Source: Quercus robur
Taxonomy: Eukaryota > Streptophyta > Magnoliopsida > Fagales > Fagaceae
Reading direction: 5' to 3'
DNA length: 64,000 nucleotides
Assembly: GCF_932294415.1 (NCBI RefSeq)
Contig: NC_065538.1
Coordinates: 23,647,957 to 23,711,956 of the forward strand
The translations under genes were made by a program, and so were the position numbers. The notes under the pieces are model-generated. The model ran no database searches. It was given only the letters and a program-made list of their open reading frames with translations, and was not told where the DNA came from. This document shows positions 24,680 through 37,112 of the stretch, one piece after another (position 1 is the stretch's first letter; each line of letters opens with the position of its first letter).

Positions 24680-25325
24680 CTGGGATGCACGGACGCGACT
24701 CCGGACCTAGCGTACTTGCGTCCAACGCGGCAGGACGCGGCGACGCGGGAGGGACGCCGCAGACTGCGCGTCCATGCCGCGTCGTGCCACGTGGATTTCC
24801 TGACTCGCGCCGACGCAGCTCAAATCGGCGCCGACTCGCGCTGATTTGGCTCCGACGCACGCCAATTCGTGCCGAACCGGACGGATTCACACCGATTGGG
24901 GCCGAATCGGATCGTATCGGTGTGTTTCGACTAGAAAAAGGAAATCGGCCGGTAAGGAAAAAAAAAAAAAAAAAAAAAAAAACCTTCTGGACTGGACTGG
25001 ATATTGATACTCTACTATTGCCGGTGGACTGATTTGCTTCTTCGTGTTCTTCTTCGCATCATCTTCTAAGTTGATCTCTGTTTTTTTTTTTTTTTTTTTC
25101 TTTGGAAGTGTTCTGTAACTACTGTTTCTCTTTTTGATAAGTACAAAAACACTTCTTTGTTTTTTGTGCCTCTCTGACCAAACGTGAGAGCCACACCTTC
25201 TTTTTTTTCTTTTTTTTTTTTTCTTTTTTTTTTTTAATGGAAAGCTACACGTGAGAGCCTCCTACTTTTTTTGTTTTTTTTTTACTTATTATTATCTATT
25301 TATTTTATTCTTATTATTTCTATAC

Positions 25326-25357
<32 letters not shown>

Positions 25358-25535
25358 GAGTTTTCTATTATTATTATATAAAAAAGCATGCTTAGTAATA
25401 TATTAAAAATATTTTTAATAATTTTTTAATCGTCGAGTCCCGCCACACCCGCACCCACCTTTTTCAAAAATTGCCGAGTTCCACACCCGTACCCGCACCC
25501 GCACCCGAGTCCCAAAACGCACCCGTGCTTCATAG
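24680..25535 (-). mobile_element. hAT-like non-autonomous element, copy 2 (subfamily 1)
   Basis: 856 bp, inverted relative to copy 1 and closely alike, including the central 'ctctgaccaaacgtgagagc' region. Perfect 8-bp flanks GTCAGATG at 24672-24679 and 25536-25543. Interrupts the LRR coding region. Confidence 0.85.
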
Positions 25536-26817
25536 GTCAGATGTGATGTGGCTCATTTATGCTCCAATCCTTCAAACTCTTGAATTACGTAACTGTATAA
25601 AATTACGTGAGTGTCTAACAGGAGACGAAACAAATAGAGGAACAATATTCTCAAGTCTTACGGTTCTACGTTTGGTTAAGTTGCCACACCTACTTAGAAT
25701 ATGCCCGCGTGTCTTGCCCTTTCCTTCGCTCAGAAATATTGAGGTAGTGGGATGTCGTAATTTAGAAGAGCTGCCATTTGATTACAACAGCGCAAAGAAG
25801 AGTCTAATTCACGGAGATGAAAGGTGGTGGAATAGGTTGCATTGGAAGGATGAAGCAGTTAAGCAAGTTTTTAGTTCAAAATTCGTCCATCATGCCTGGT
25901 AAGTCACTAAGAGCTTCAAATTCAGCTCCTTAGCTTAAATTGGTTGTGCTCTTCTAGTTCTAAACCATATGCTGTCAGCTCAAAATTGTTTGTGAAATTA
26001 GGGTTTATGAATTGACAATTTGGTATTTTCTTAAAATTAAATGATCTGTTTTAATCAAATTGATGCTTCATCTAAGTAGTTGAGACTTGAGATTTGTCAC
26101 TAATATCAGTATTGATTTTGGAATGATTTTGATTAGTTTAAGATTGGTGATTGTTGCTACTAATTAAGGTTATGCCATTTTGGGGTTTTCATTGTTTCAA
26201 TGCTTTTCTTATGAAATTGAGGATGAAGTTTAAGTAAGTCCCTAATTACTGGTTGGGACCATTAATAATAATTGGACCAGGCGAAGGAAACTTGGGATTG
26301 ATTCAACTTCGGACATACCATTGTTGTTTTTTTCAAATTGTGCCATACATACATGTCCCTTAGGGCCACCTAGGCGGTGAATTATTTAATGTTCAATGAA
26401 CTTGAAGAACATGCCTTAAGTTTGGAATTTCTAAATTCCATCTATCACACTATTGATTCAATAATTTTTTTGTGTCATCCATATATAGTAATTGAGGCCC
26501 TCAATTGAAGATGTGACTCTTTTTTTCTTTAATTATTTTTTTTAATTCAATAGTTAAAACAATGAAAAATGAAAGAAAATGATACCTTTTTATCCCAATT
26601 TCAAATATCAAATTTAATAAAAATAGTTATGTAATTATATGAAAATAAAGGTTGTTATTTTATTTTTATTTTTTTTTGGGTATAAAATGGATCCTTACAT
26701 ATGGATTTACCTTTGTTGTTTAATGGGATTTATTTTAAGTGTAATTCGAGAATGAGTTGTTTTTTGTTAGATATTTATTTTAAGTGGATTTCCCATATTT
26801 TATATGTATGCCCACAT

Positions 26818-26850
<33 letters not shown>

Positions 26851-26899
26851 ATATAAACAAGTTTTTTGTTTTTTGTTTTTTTTTTGAACTTATTAATAA

Positions 26900-26925
26900 C
26901 TAGTAGATATCCCGCACAATGCATT
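26900..26925 (-). mobile_element. Degenerate Helitron-like 3' end
   Basis: The minus strand reads 'gcattgtgcgggatatctactagt', a weak hairpin followed by CTAG-T, as at 16962 and 13833. The 5' end was not identified. Confidence 0.4.
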
Positions 26926-27764
26926 TTAATAAATTTTATAAGAAAATATTTATGAAACATTGATTTCATGAATTCTATTATTATTAGTTATAACTAATCT
27001 ATGAATTTTTTTAGTAAAACTATATTCAAACTAAATACATTGGAGGGCAAATTCCTCTAATTCATGCAACCAACAAATGTCACTAGTTCAAAATTTACAT
27101 TATCACCTACAACCTAGTAGTCCCTAGGTGTATTTCTTGTATGATTTATGTTTTATATGTAGAATCTATAGTGTTAATTTCTAAGCTTTATATGCCACTA
27201 AAGTCTCCATCTCCAATTTATCAACTCCTACAATTTATTTTTATGTTAATAAAGATAGCTTTTCTTTAGTTTCATAATTGATATGGGAGATAAAATTATG
27301 GCCCATTAACATTTTAATTGAAAAAAAGTTTAAATTTCTGAGATTGTAATTATAATAGGATGAAACTAAGAAAAAAATAATAACTAATATATGTTTTTGC
27401 TTTTGAAGTATATGGCTTTTTAATCATACACATGGTCACTCTCTTAAAATTTGAGTAAGTAGTAATAGACTTCTTAGACTTAGAAATCTATAGATCTTTA
27501 ATCAAATTACTTGATCAAACAAAAAGAAAAACTAAGAAAATATAGAAGAGAGAAAGAGAGATAAGGAGAATGAGAAAAGAATCACATATATATGTAGATA
27601 AAAATGTTGGTTGTAACGGTGGTGTAATTTTTTGTTTAAAAGAATAAAAGTACAGGGGAAAAACAACTTTATTTCGCTGTCAACAGCAAAGTAAGCCTGA
27701 GTCCAAGAGATATATATATAACGAAGGAGCAAAAATTTGAAATTTTTTTATAAAATTAAATATT

Positions 27765-27925
27765 GTAAAAATAGTGCTACTAACTCAATACTTTCACAAA
27801 AGTTTTACAACAAAATCTTGGTAGCAAGTTGTTAAAGATAGGTAAAAAAGTAATGTCAATTGTGAAAAACTTGTAAAATCTTGCCACATAAATTTTATTG
27901 TGAAAATATTGTGAAAGTAGCATTA
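27765..27925. mobile_element. MITE-like foldback
   Basis: Left 'tgctactaactcaatacttt' with 'cacaaaagttttacaa' and right 'attgtgaaaatattgtgaaa' are imperfect inverted repeats about 100 bp apart. Target duplication not clear. Confidence 0.45.
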
Positions 27926-27954
27926 AGATGATCATATTCAAAATTATTCCAATT

Positions 27955-28083
27955 GAGTTTAAATAAAATTTAGGATCAGGGTGTTCAAATTTTTATTTTA
28001 AAGGGTCAAAACAAATTTTTTTAAAAAAATTTGGCCAAGTCAGGGGTTCATTTGAACCCCCTAACCTGAACATAACACGCCCT
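27955..28083 (-). mobile_element. hAT-Tip100-like terminal fragment
   Basis: On the minus strand it starts 'cagggcgtgttatgttcagg' followed by 'gggggttcaaatgaacccct'. This is the style of plant Tip100-type element ends (CAGGGGCGGAGCC...). Only one end is seen. Confidence 0.35.
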
Positions 28084-28798
28084 GTTTATGCATTGACATA
28101 TTGGGGCTTTCTTAAAATTATCTAATTTAATTATATTCATGCTTCAAGTAGTTGGGACTTGAGACCTTGACCTAAAATTGTCCGTCCCAATTTGATTTTA
28201 TTTTTGTTCAAAAGTAGCGGAAGGTGTTAACAGTTTTGTTATAACTACAAGGTTTTAATAAAAAATTTTATTAATTTAAGTATTGGGGGTTTTCTTTTTC
28301 CTTTTTTTAGTGTTTTTCTTATGAAATCGATGGTTCTAATACGAATTTTAAGTCCCTGATTACTGGCTTGAACTCTTAATTGAGCAGGGTGAAAGAAAAT
28401 ATGTGATTCATTTATGTTATGCTTATTGGATTGAACTATTAATGGCTGTTTATTACTTTTAGTTTACAATGTCGTTATTTTTCTTCCTTTTTGAAAATGT
28501 ATGTCTTTAATAACTGGTTATGATTGTGACGAACTGACTCAACAAACAATTTCGGTAGGCAACTGCTTGAAGATTGATTCAGGAAGATGGCTTGCAAAAT
28601 GCTGAAGTATTGGATGATGTGTTCAACAATAAAAGAAGAAAATGGATGAATGTTTGTGTGAATAAGTGTTAAGCTTTCTTCTCATGAATTTGTTTTTGGT
28701 TTTTCCATTTGACCATTCCGTCTTTTTGTTTTTCATTTTACTTTTTTGCCAGTCGTGAATTGTATTGTATTTGTTGGTGTTTTTTCTTCTCATGCAAT

Positions 28799-28800
<2 letters not shown>

Positions 28801-28834
<34 letters not shown>
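28801..28834. repeat. Poly-T run
   Basis: About 32-34 uninterrupted T residues; block B has only about 9 at the matching site (near 55390). Confidence 0.9.
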
Positions 28835-28837
<3 letters not shown>

Positions 28838-28854
28838 TTACTCACATATGACAT

Positions 28855-29025
28855 TTTTATTTTTATTTTTATACTAGATAAAAATTCTACTCTAGCCTAA
28901 TCTAAGTATATATGTGTGTGTGAAGCTCCTTTCTAGAGACTTGAACTCCGGCCCTTACCCTCCATACCCTACAAGCACTTATACTTGTGAAGTGATTATC
29001 GCACTAAGGGTGTGCGGTTATATGA
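28855..29025 (-). mobile_element. tRNA-derived SINE, copy 1
   Basis: On the minus strand an A-box-like 'tagtgcgataatcac' is followed about 60 bp later by a B box GTTCAAGTC ('ccggagttcaagtctc'). The body ends in 'gattaggctagagtagaatt' and an A/T-rich tail (ataaaaataaaaataaaaat). A second copy lies at 31670-31830. The matching position in block B (near 55430) lacks it. Confidence 0.6.
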
Positions 29026-30110
29026 TGATGATATTAAGAATATATTAATTGATTTTAAACTAATAACTTGATGTGAAAAAATACTATGTGATGAATACTT
29101 AAGAATATTGATTTTGTAATAATAATAATAATTTTCACTGTAATTCCGAAACAGTACGTCGAATTAGACTAATACCAGAATATATTTTTTTAATAGACAT
29201 ACCAAAACTTTCACTGAAACAAAATTGACAACTTTAATAAGTAGTTATAGATAAGTGAGTAGTGCTCCCAATTAGTTAGTTTGTTAGAGTTTTTACTGAT
29301 TAGTTACTAGTTGGTCTCTACATTGGTCACGACATTGCAAAGAACTATTCTTTAAATACCTATAGTGCAATGCTGGCATATAAGAAATCTAATGCAAATT
29401 TCCTTTCCTTCTCTCTTCCCTTATCTACTTTCAACATTCTTTGAGGGTGACTACCTCAAAACCAGTTTAATCTTAAATACTTCATCTTCCATTGTCACCA
29501 TTCTCTAAACACTTAACACCTCAAAATCGTCCATTCCTTATTAGCACAAGAAGGTTCACTTCAGAAATCCGTATTTCCACTGAGAATGCCAATTCCACTC
29601 AATGATTATTGAAATTTGAAATCGCATAACGACAGTGTTTAAGAGAAATGTTACCCATAATGTACGTAGACTTGAATTTCTTGAAGTATCATTGTATCAA
29701 CCCCATCGTTCAGAAGAATGGAACATCTTGAAGTCATTTATTGTGAAGCATACTCAAGAACTAGCAAAAAATCAAAGTGAAAACAAATACACAATACAGT
29801 CCAAAAAAAAAAAAAAAAAAAATACAAATACAAATACAAATACATGGAAAGGCAACAGGTCAGAACACCTTTACAAGATCGATAACATAACATTCATTCA
29901 AACAAACATTCTTTACTTCACTTATTGTGAAACACAACACTCGTACTTCAACACTTCACAAGCAATTTTCTTCAACAATCTTTGAGCACTTTTCCTACAA
30001 AAATTTCATAGCTCATCATATTTACAATCAGTTATCAAAACACGCGAATATTTCATAAAGGGAAAAAATAATAATAATAAAAAAAAAAAAAAAACTAAAA
30101 GTTAAAACAA

Positions 30111-30141
<31 letters not shown>

Positions 30142-30235
30142 TGCATATTTCCAAATTATGTGTAGCTGAATACAAGTAAATACAATACCAAATCAACTGC
30201 AAAATTTGCATGGATATCAAAACAAGCTCACAATC
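29026..30235. other. Intergenic, no recognised gene
   Basis: 29222-29460 has LTR-like phrasing ('gttagtttgttagagttttt', 'ctttaaatacctatagtgca'), possibly a decayed copia LTR. Frames at 29635-29985 match nothing I know and include an A-run and a 'caaata' repeat (29816-29843). An 'aat' trinucleotide run lies at 30112-30139. Confidence 0.4.
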
Positions 30236-30618
30236 TGTTGGAACTGATACAGTTGCACAAGAACTTGAGGACAATGGCAAAAGAGAGCAACAAATAAAAG
30301 GGGAAACGACAGCAGTTAGATGGAAGGAACAGAATGAAATTAAGAAGAAAACGGCAGCGTATTGTTTAATGAAGGCACGTGAAGATCATGTGAGTTGCTG
30401 CAAGTCAAATTCAGTTAAAAGGATTCCAGGTGTCGCACATCCAACGGTGCAGTTGAAAGTCCTTTAGATTAGGAAGTTAGTTAGGACTGTTACAGTTTCC
30501 CGCCTCTGTTTTGTGTATCTATAGGAACAGAGCTTAATTATTTGTACACTTTTCATTCTTCAATTTTATGAATCAATAAGAATTTTCTTTCTCTTCCAGA
30601 ATCTTCATTCTTTTACAC
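30236..30618 (+). mobile_element. Possible copia-type solo LTR
   Basis: Begins TGTTGGAACTG and ends TTTTACACA. It contains 'ggaagttagttaggactgtt', 'tgtgtatctataggaacaga' and 'tttgtacacttttcattctt' followed by 'caataagaat', all typical of the promoter/polyadenylation half of small copia LTRs in dicots. No partner LTR, primer-binding site or clear target duplication was found. Confidence 0.35.
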
Positions 30619-32500
30619 AATCTAAAGAAAGTAAATCTCCATTCAGCAAGGTTTCCATGGATATCAAAACAACTCAAGAAAAATACCAAAATTATGAGCA
30701 GCCAGAACGTAAAGATCGATCGTCCTCTAGGCACCCTCACAAGCTAGACATGCAAGCAGCTCATGTCAATAAGATATACTGATACGCAAGCAACAGAAGA
30801 TTTGCTAAAGAATCTAGTAAGTAGTCTACATTCTACAACACAGGTTTAGCCTAGGGAGAAATAAAATCAAATAACTCGATATAAGGTGAGATATAATTAT
30901 AATAGTGATATTATAGTAAATGAATAATTGTTTCGAGACAAATTATATTCCCTTGGGAGTTGGAAAATAAAACAATGTCAAGTAACTAGGAGATACCAAT
31001 TTTCAAGCTCAATCATCACCAAGAAAGAGAGAATAAGTGATCCTTCACAAAACAGAATCATGCTCAAAAGGCAGGTGTATCGTCGCATTAATCTTAATAA
31101 GAACTGAAGAACATTTACGATTTATAGTATGATGTCTTGTGTATTGGGCCCCAAAAAGGAGCACAGTAACAAAATGTATAGTCATCAACATTTACAACCC
31201 CCATTATGAAAACCTCCACAATCCACCAAAATCTCCGTAACAATATTTCCCTTTCTGTGCCCCTAAGGAGTATCGTAAATATAATATGGCCAATATTAAA
31301 AAACTGATACAATTCACCTATTGGGCATTGTGGGCCAATGCAAAAAAATGAAGAAAATTGTAAGGTAAGTGTGAGGTTACAAAAGCGTAAACAACTGAAA
31401 TTGAGGAAAGAGTAAGTTCATAGCTGTATAAGCAGTCAACAACATATGAGATATAGCAAAAGATTGTAAATGAGTATTTAGAGGAGAGCATATTGAACAG
31501 TTCTACTTACCTTAAGCTCGTACAAACAAGTGAAATGAAATCTCAGTACGGTGGGCGAAAGTCCCCGTACCTGGAGCAAACAAACACAGCAACGCTTAAT
31601 ATGTGAAATGCCTAAAATGAATTATAATGAAAAAAAAAAAAATCTTATTTTAATATATATATATATATTTTTTATATAAGATAAAAATTCTACTCTAACT
31701 TAATCTAAGTATACATGTATAAAATTCTCTCACTTAAAAATTTAAACCTCAATCCTTGTCCCCAGCACCCCACAAGAATTTATATTTGTGAAATGATCAC
31801 CACATCAAGATGCACGATAGTCATCAATAAATTTCAAAATGATCTTGAACACCAACTTCACAAAGATATGGACAATATAGGGAATTTAAGGCCAAGTCAT
31901 AAAAATCTCTATTTAGGAAAAGAAGTTTTGAATTTCCCACAAAGCCTATATCAAGAAAAATAAATAAACTGGGGCTCAATTGGAAGTGCAAAATTCCTCC
32001 TTCCCAGAACCCTCAGTTAAATAATCCGAAATTTCCTTCCACCTCCCCCAACTACAGGACCTAAAACAGTAATTAGGGACCCAAATTGATCGAGTCAATG
32101 AAGTTAGTATTTTGGTCAAGGGTTATTTTCTGGGTTTTTCATCAATTTTATACAATTGTAACAGTACGGATTCAGAATAGACAAACTTCCATTGTAAAAT
32201 GAATAAACATGGGTATTAGTAAAGGATCTGGTTTAGAGGAGTAGGGCTGTCTTGGTGTAATCTTAGGTAAAAATGATCTTTTCAGAACATAGTTTCTAGT
32301 GTTGAAATTGTGTTTTGATTCTTGAATACACGATTTGAAGAAAAATGCTAGATTCACAATACCAAGTTAAATATTTATTATTAAAACAACATTATTTTCC
32401 AAATTAGCACCCTTTAATTTGGCTAAGTGTTTTGAGAGTTAAAAAGGACCAGCCCATAAGAGGAGCACAAAATGTTTCAGATACTAGCCTACAACTTGAA
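30619..32500. other. Downstream flank of the minus-strand CNL
   Basis: No coding sequence was recognised. It contains SINE copy 2 (31670-31830). At 31546-31570 there is a strong GC hairpin (gtacgg...ccgtac, about 8 bp stem). On the minus strand 31511-31570 is bracketed by a cag acceptor and a GTAAGT donor, so it might be a small 3'-UTR exon. Confidence 0.4.
31670..31830 (-). mobile_element. tRNA-derived SINE, copy 2 (more degraded)
   Basis: Same order as copy 1: 'gtggtgatcatttcacaa', then 'ttcttgtggggtgctgggga', then 'cttagattaagttagagtag' and a TA-rich tail on the minus strand. The B box is eroded. Confidence 0.55.
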
Positions 32501-34563
32501 TTGGAAATTCTTTATTGACTTACCAATCCTTCGGGTTCTGGTCAGGTCTTAACTCTCGAAATTTTGAGCTGAAAAATAGCTTAATGGCTTCATCATCCCA
32601 ATGCAAGCTTTCCCACCAGCTTTCCTCTCCGCTAATTAGCTTTAGATTGTTCCTTGCACTGTTGGAATCAAATGGCAGCTTCTTAAAAAGTGGGCAATCT
32701 TGTACCTCAATCTTTATTAGGAAAGGAAAGGGCAAGGCATGCCGGCATATTCTTTTTAAGGTTGGTAGGGAAACCAAACGTAGAACCAAAAGCCTTGAGA
32801 ATATCTCCATATTTTCTTCAATTTCTCCAACTCCCAATTCATCTCCTATTATTTCACCCAATGACTCACTCACAGAAAACTAATTCAAGAGTTTGAAGTC
32901 TTCGAGCATAAATGAGCCACCTCACATCAGAAAAGGATCTACAACCTTTAATCATTACCTTGCTGAGTTTGTCGAAGTGCCCTGTTCCACGGGTAATCCT
33001 CAACTCTCGTAAATTATCACAAGAACGTAACTGAAGATCCTCCATTTTTCTCAACGATGAGGGTGATAGCACAAGGGAGGTTAAATCATTGCAGTCATCG
33101 AGTGTGAGTTTTCTTATGCACCCAAGTAACTTCTGCGATTCCAATAATCTTTGCAGGGAAAAAGTGACCTCATGAATGGCGATATAGATTTCTCTTATGT
33201 GTTGCAAGCGCTCCAATTCCTGTAACAAATATTGTACGTAACCACCAGGCACCAGGATGTTTGGGTTGAAGAAATTCCAACTTACTAAATACTTCCAGAA
33301 ACTTAAAGTTTGATATCATTGTCTCTGGAATTTTCTGAAGATTTGTATAATTTAATATCAAACACTGCATTTTTGTCAAATTTTGAAGTGTAGGTGGTAA
33401 TTCGATCGGGTATAGCAGTATTAGAGAGATTAAGGTATTCCAAGTTGATTAATTGACCAATCTCCGTAGGTAACTCATGTAAGACTGAACTAGTACTAGT
33501 AGACAAATCCAAAAGCCTCAGAGCAGACATCAATGGAAAGAATGTAGCATGCAATGTTTTTGACATAGGATCCTTACAAATTAATCATAGTCCGGAGATT
33601 GGGTAACTGAGAGATATTTCCAAGGAGATCCTCTATGGATGAATATGGATGCAAGACTTTTGAGAGGAGATTATGATCCCACAACGACATTCTTTCAACT
33701 TCATTCCATTTACTCAATCCACATGCAATTTATTAAAAGTGCAATTTTCTCTTGGCATTCCACAAAAGCCATGTCACGTACCATGCCATGCATCCCAATG
33801 TACTCTTCTGATTCACCACTTCCTAATAAGCATGCTCGCTTTAAATCTTCAATAATTGGTTCTCCTTTAGGGCGTAATTCACCATTTATATCCGCATCTT
33901 CATTATATTTATCTAGAAACCCTTCTCCTATCCAGTATTCAATAAGTTCTTTCCTGATTTCATAGTTTTCTGGAAATAGACAACAATACAAGAAAACAAG
34001 ACTTATGGTTAATACTCGGCAGTCCTTCATAACTTAACTTCAAAAGCTAAAGAACGTAGTCCATGCCTTGAAATTGTGATGGGGTGTTTCTCAATATGTT
34101 CAACCCATATACCCATTCATGACGATGATGCCTACTAGCCATTGTGCCCCCAACAGTTATGAGTGCTAGTGGCAAGCCGTTGCATTTTGCAGCCATATCT
34201 TTTGCCAGTTCGGATATTTTTGGATCAGAATTTAGAATGGCTTCACCTACCTTCATCCGAAATAAATGCAATGCTTCATTCGGTGCTAAACATGGAACCT
34301 CAATTATATGTTTAGCTTTCATGTTGCCATAAACTTCCTTTGATCGCGTTGTAAATACTACTTTGGACTGATTCTGACCGTTTGGATCAGGAACCCCTAC
34401 AAGACTAAGATCAAGTTTCTGCCATATATCATCTAACAACAGCAAAAACTTTTTTCTATGTAGCTTATCAGATATCTTCCGAGCGTTAATCTGGTCACTA
34501 TCTGGATTCCCTTCGTCTCTAGTGAGGCCCAATTTATCCATAATTGTTTTCTGAACCATATCT

Positions 34564-34581
34564 TGTAACGTCCCAGTTATA

Positions 34582-34624
<43 letters not shown>

Positions 34625-37112
34625 AGAAGAAGAAGAGTAGAAAGTCAGATTTTTATGGGTCTCACGTGCTCCCACCTACCCCCACCCTTCCCCACCACTC
34701 ATTTTTCACTCTATCTCTTTATATCTTTGACCGGCCAAAGCTCCTCACCTCACCTTTCTTTCTTTTTCTTCTTTTTCATTTTCTGTCTCACACTCCTCTC
34801 CACTGCCTCACTCTCCCACCGGTATCTCCATACCACATTTTCACCATCATTTTTCCGGCAAGATCACTGGAAAATCCTTAGTAACCTCTAAGCATCTTCA
34901 TCCCTTTAATTGAGGTAAGAGTTTCTAATCTTTTTAGTGGATTTTACACTTTTGCTTGAGGTTATTTTTATCTAAGTTTTAATAATGATATATACCTATG
35001 TAATTTATGAGCATTGGTCGTGATATTTATGTGTTTATATATATGGGTTTTGTATTGGTGGAATTATTTAATGAGTGGGTTTATGGTTTGTACCAATGGT
35101 GGTGATCTAAGTGGTGAAGATTTGGAGATCTTGGCTTTTTAATGTGAAATAAATTGTGAATATAATTTTTATTGATTATTTGGAACTAGTCAAAGATTTA
35201 GATTATTTGTTTTGGAGGATAGTATGATATGATTTTGATATCATGGATCTCTTGTTGATGTGGTGTAAATATTGTGGGAAGTACTTATAAAATGTTGAGG
35301 TTTTGATGTTACAGATAATACCTTGAATGATTCATGAGTATAATGGGAGTCTATGCCTTGTAAATTAATTGGTTGAGAAACTTTGGAAGTGGAAAATATT
35401 ATTTGTGAGGCTAAATACTAGGCTTGCCTAATTAAGTGATTATTTGACAATTCTTAAATTGTGACTAGATGCAATTTCAAGCTCTATATTTATTGTGATA
35501 GGTTTACTTGATATTGTTTAGATTCTAGCTAATCTCCTTGAAGCTTGGAGAATTAGAATTTTGCGGTTACGAGGTAAGTAGCTTTTTAATGGGATTTTGA
35601 AAAATAATCATGTTACATAAATGTTGTTTTTGGGTTAGACACACTTTTGGAAACTACCTATGAAAACTATATTTTCCTAAAAATTATTGTGTCGTAACCT
35701 TAACGTAGATATATATATATATATATATGATTATATATGAAAATGCATCATATTTGGTATTGCATTTGGGGAAATACACAAATTGTTGATATGGAAAAAT
35801 GAGCATCTTTTATTTAATCTTTGATAAAAAAATCATTGATTTTATGGTATATTGAAAAGCTTAAAGATGCTTATCTTGTCTTATATTATTTGGAAAATTG
35901 ATAGAAAATCTTTTGATAAGAATGAAGTTTGAAAACCTTACAAACTTTGTAGAAGTTAGATTATTTAAGGTTTTCTGAAACTACTTGGATATGAACTATG
36001 TGTTTCAAAGTAAGGTAACCTGTGAGTTTATGTGATTTTAGCCCTATGCCATGTGTGATTTCCCGGTGATCACCCGATTTAGTTTCAGTAGTCTTTGTGA
36101 CAACGGAATCAAATTCAGGTCAGTGTCCTTTCACTTTGGATGACGCGTTCTTCCCTGCTGTCCATGGGGGGAAGAGGTTCCTTGATTGTGTGTGGGTGAG
36201 GCTGCTGCCCATGGGGCCAAGAGACCACATGCAAGAGAGGTCCTATTTGACGCGCTCTCTCTGCTACCCATTGGGGGAGAGAAAAACCTTAAGGGTATGG
36301 GTGAGGCTGCTGTCCATGGGGCCAAGAGTCTGCATACCAGAGAGGACAATATTATGCCAGTTGTGAATGGGTGGATCCCCTGACCGGTTTATCTGGTAGT
36401 ATGGTAGATTTGTGATAATTTATCTTATGCTAGATATTATGGCCTTGGAAATAATATTATTGATGCTCACAGATTATGGTGTATAATTTCAAGGTATTTA
36501 CTTTGAGAAATTTTGTGTTTTATTATTAAATCATTCTTGTCATATTATTATTATTGAAGATGAAACTTGCATTTCCCCCACTCCCATTAATTATGCTACT
36601 TACTGGGTTTTAGCGCATCCCAATCTTTCATAGTCTTACAGATTAATGAGCTATATCATGGGAATGGAGCTTTCCTTATCAGTAGTGATTGGAGTTTTAT
36701 GCTGAATTGGGAGACTTACATTACTAAGGGTTGGTGATTCGATCTAGTTGTTTTTAAGGGTGCTTGCAGTAGTTAATTTTATTAGAAGTTGGGCTCTTGA
36801 GGCTTGTTAGCCCAAGAGTTTTGTTGGTATTGCATATTTTAGAGAGCTTTGAGACTTTCTATTTAAAGCATCGGAGTTTTGCAATATATTCATGTATTAT
36901 GTGGAGGCACATGATTTTTAGTTATTATTCGTAAATGTGTTATAGAGCTCTGACTTACTTTAAGAGTATATTCAACGAAATTATTATGATAATTCTTGAT
37001 CTTGGTACTTGATATGATTTATGTGGATTGGATTGTCAAAAATGAAAAATCTATAGGAACTTTGAGATGTCTTTCTCATGCTTTGGACCCATTTGGGGTT
37101 TGGGGCGTGACA
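34564..37112 (+). mobile_element. LTR-retrotransposon solo LTR (or LARD) with 5-bp TSD
   Basis: 2549 bp starting TGTAACGTCCC and ending GGGGCGTGACA, inverted-repeat tips of TG...CA form, flanked by TATCT at 34559-34563 and 37113-37117. No gag-pol coding is present. On the plus strand a core-promoter-like 'ctctttatatctttg' near 34715 is followed by a pyrimidine-rich leader and a 'gaggtaagag' donor-like site near 34912. A 5-bp duplication and these tips fit a solo LTR of a Ty3-type element; no internal domain confirms the superfamily. It interrupts CNL-C between the Walker A and kinase-2 regions. Confidence 0.7.
36145..36360 (+). repeat. GC-rich degenerate repeats inside the LTR-like element
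   Basis: Four copies of 'ctgctgtccatggggccaag' type (variants 'ctgcccatggggccaagag', 'ctacccattgggggagag', 'ctgtccatggggggaagag') spaced about 55-60 bp. Confidence 0.75.

Larger units (their letters stand above)
21550..25902 (+). pseudogene. CNL disease-resistance pseudogene (block A)
   Basis: Coiled-coil NB-LRR gene of the RPS2/At4g27220-like group; such proteins are intracellular immune receptors. The order is intact: N-terminal coiled coil (from ATG 21550, 'VIKEVGLCLWHSG'), Walker A in 'GLYGIGGVEKTTLL', kinase-2 'KFLLLLDDIW', RNBS-B 'SKVIFTTRSEDV', 'CKGLPLALVTVG', 'CFLYCCLFPDG', 'MHGLVRDMAWWE', then LRRs ending near 25900 'KQVFSSKFVHHAW'. Damage includes a frameshift near 21760, hAT-like insertions at 21974-22791 and 24680-25535, stops at 23040 (expected Gln) and 23643 (expected Tyr), a frame break near 24362, and Glu in place of the Walker A Gly before Lys. 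The single-exon layout of the family is preserved. Not functional. Confidence 0.9.
25903..28680 (+). other. CNL downstream region (block A)
   Basis: Non-coding DNA alike to 52671-55230. The last part, 28555-28680, is unusually well conserved between blocks. It follows an acceptor-like 'caatttcggtag' (block B 'caatttcagtag') and reads 'gcaactgcttgaagattgat', so it may be a 3'-UTR exon of the ancestral CNL. Confidence 0.55.
19357..28860 (+). other. Segmental duplication, block A
   Basis: From 'aataacaattttcaaaagct' onward this block matches 44414-55440 in the same order: CNL 3' remnant, spacer, CNL 5' leader and gene, downstream DNA and a conserved 3' segment near 28555-28680. Differences are mostly insertions (hAT-like elements, Helitron end, MITE, SINE) and deletions. 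The two blocks are about 25 kb apart in direct orientation. Confidence 0.8.

Noticed and set aside
31546..31570. Group II intron domain V
   Set aside because: A GAAAG loop and GC stem are suggestive, but the catalytic AGC position and surrounding intron domains are absent.
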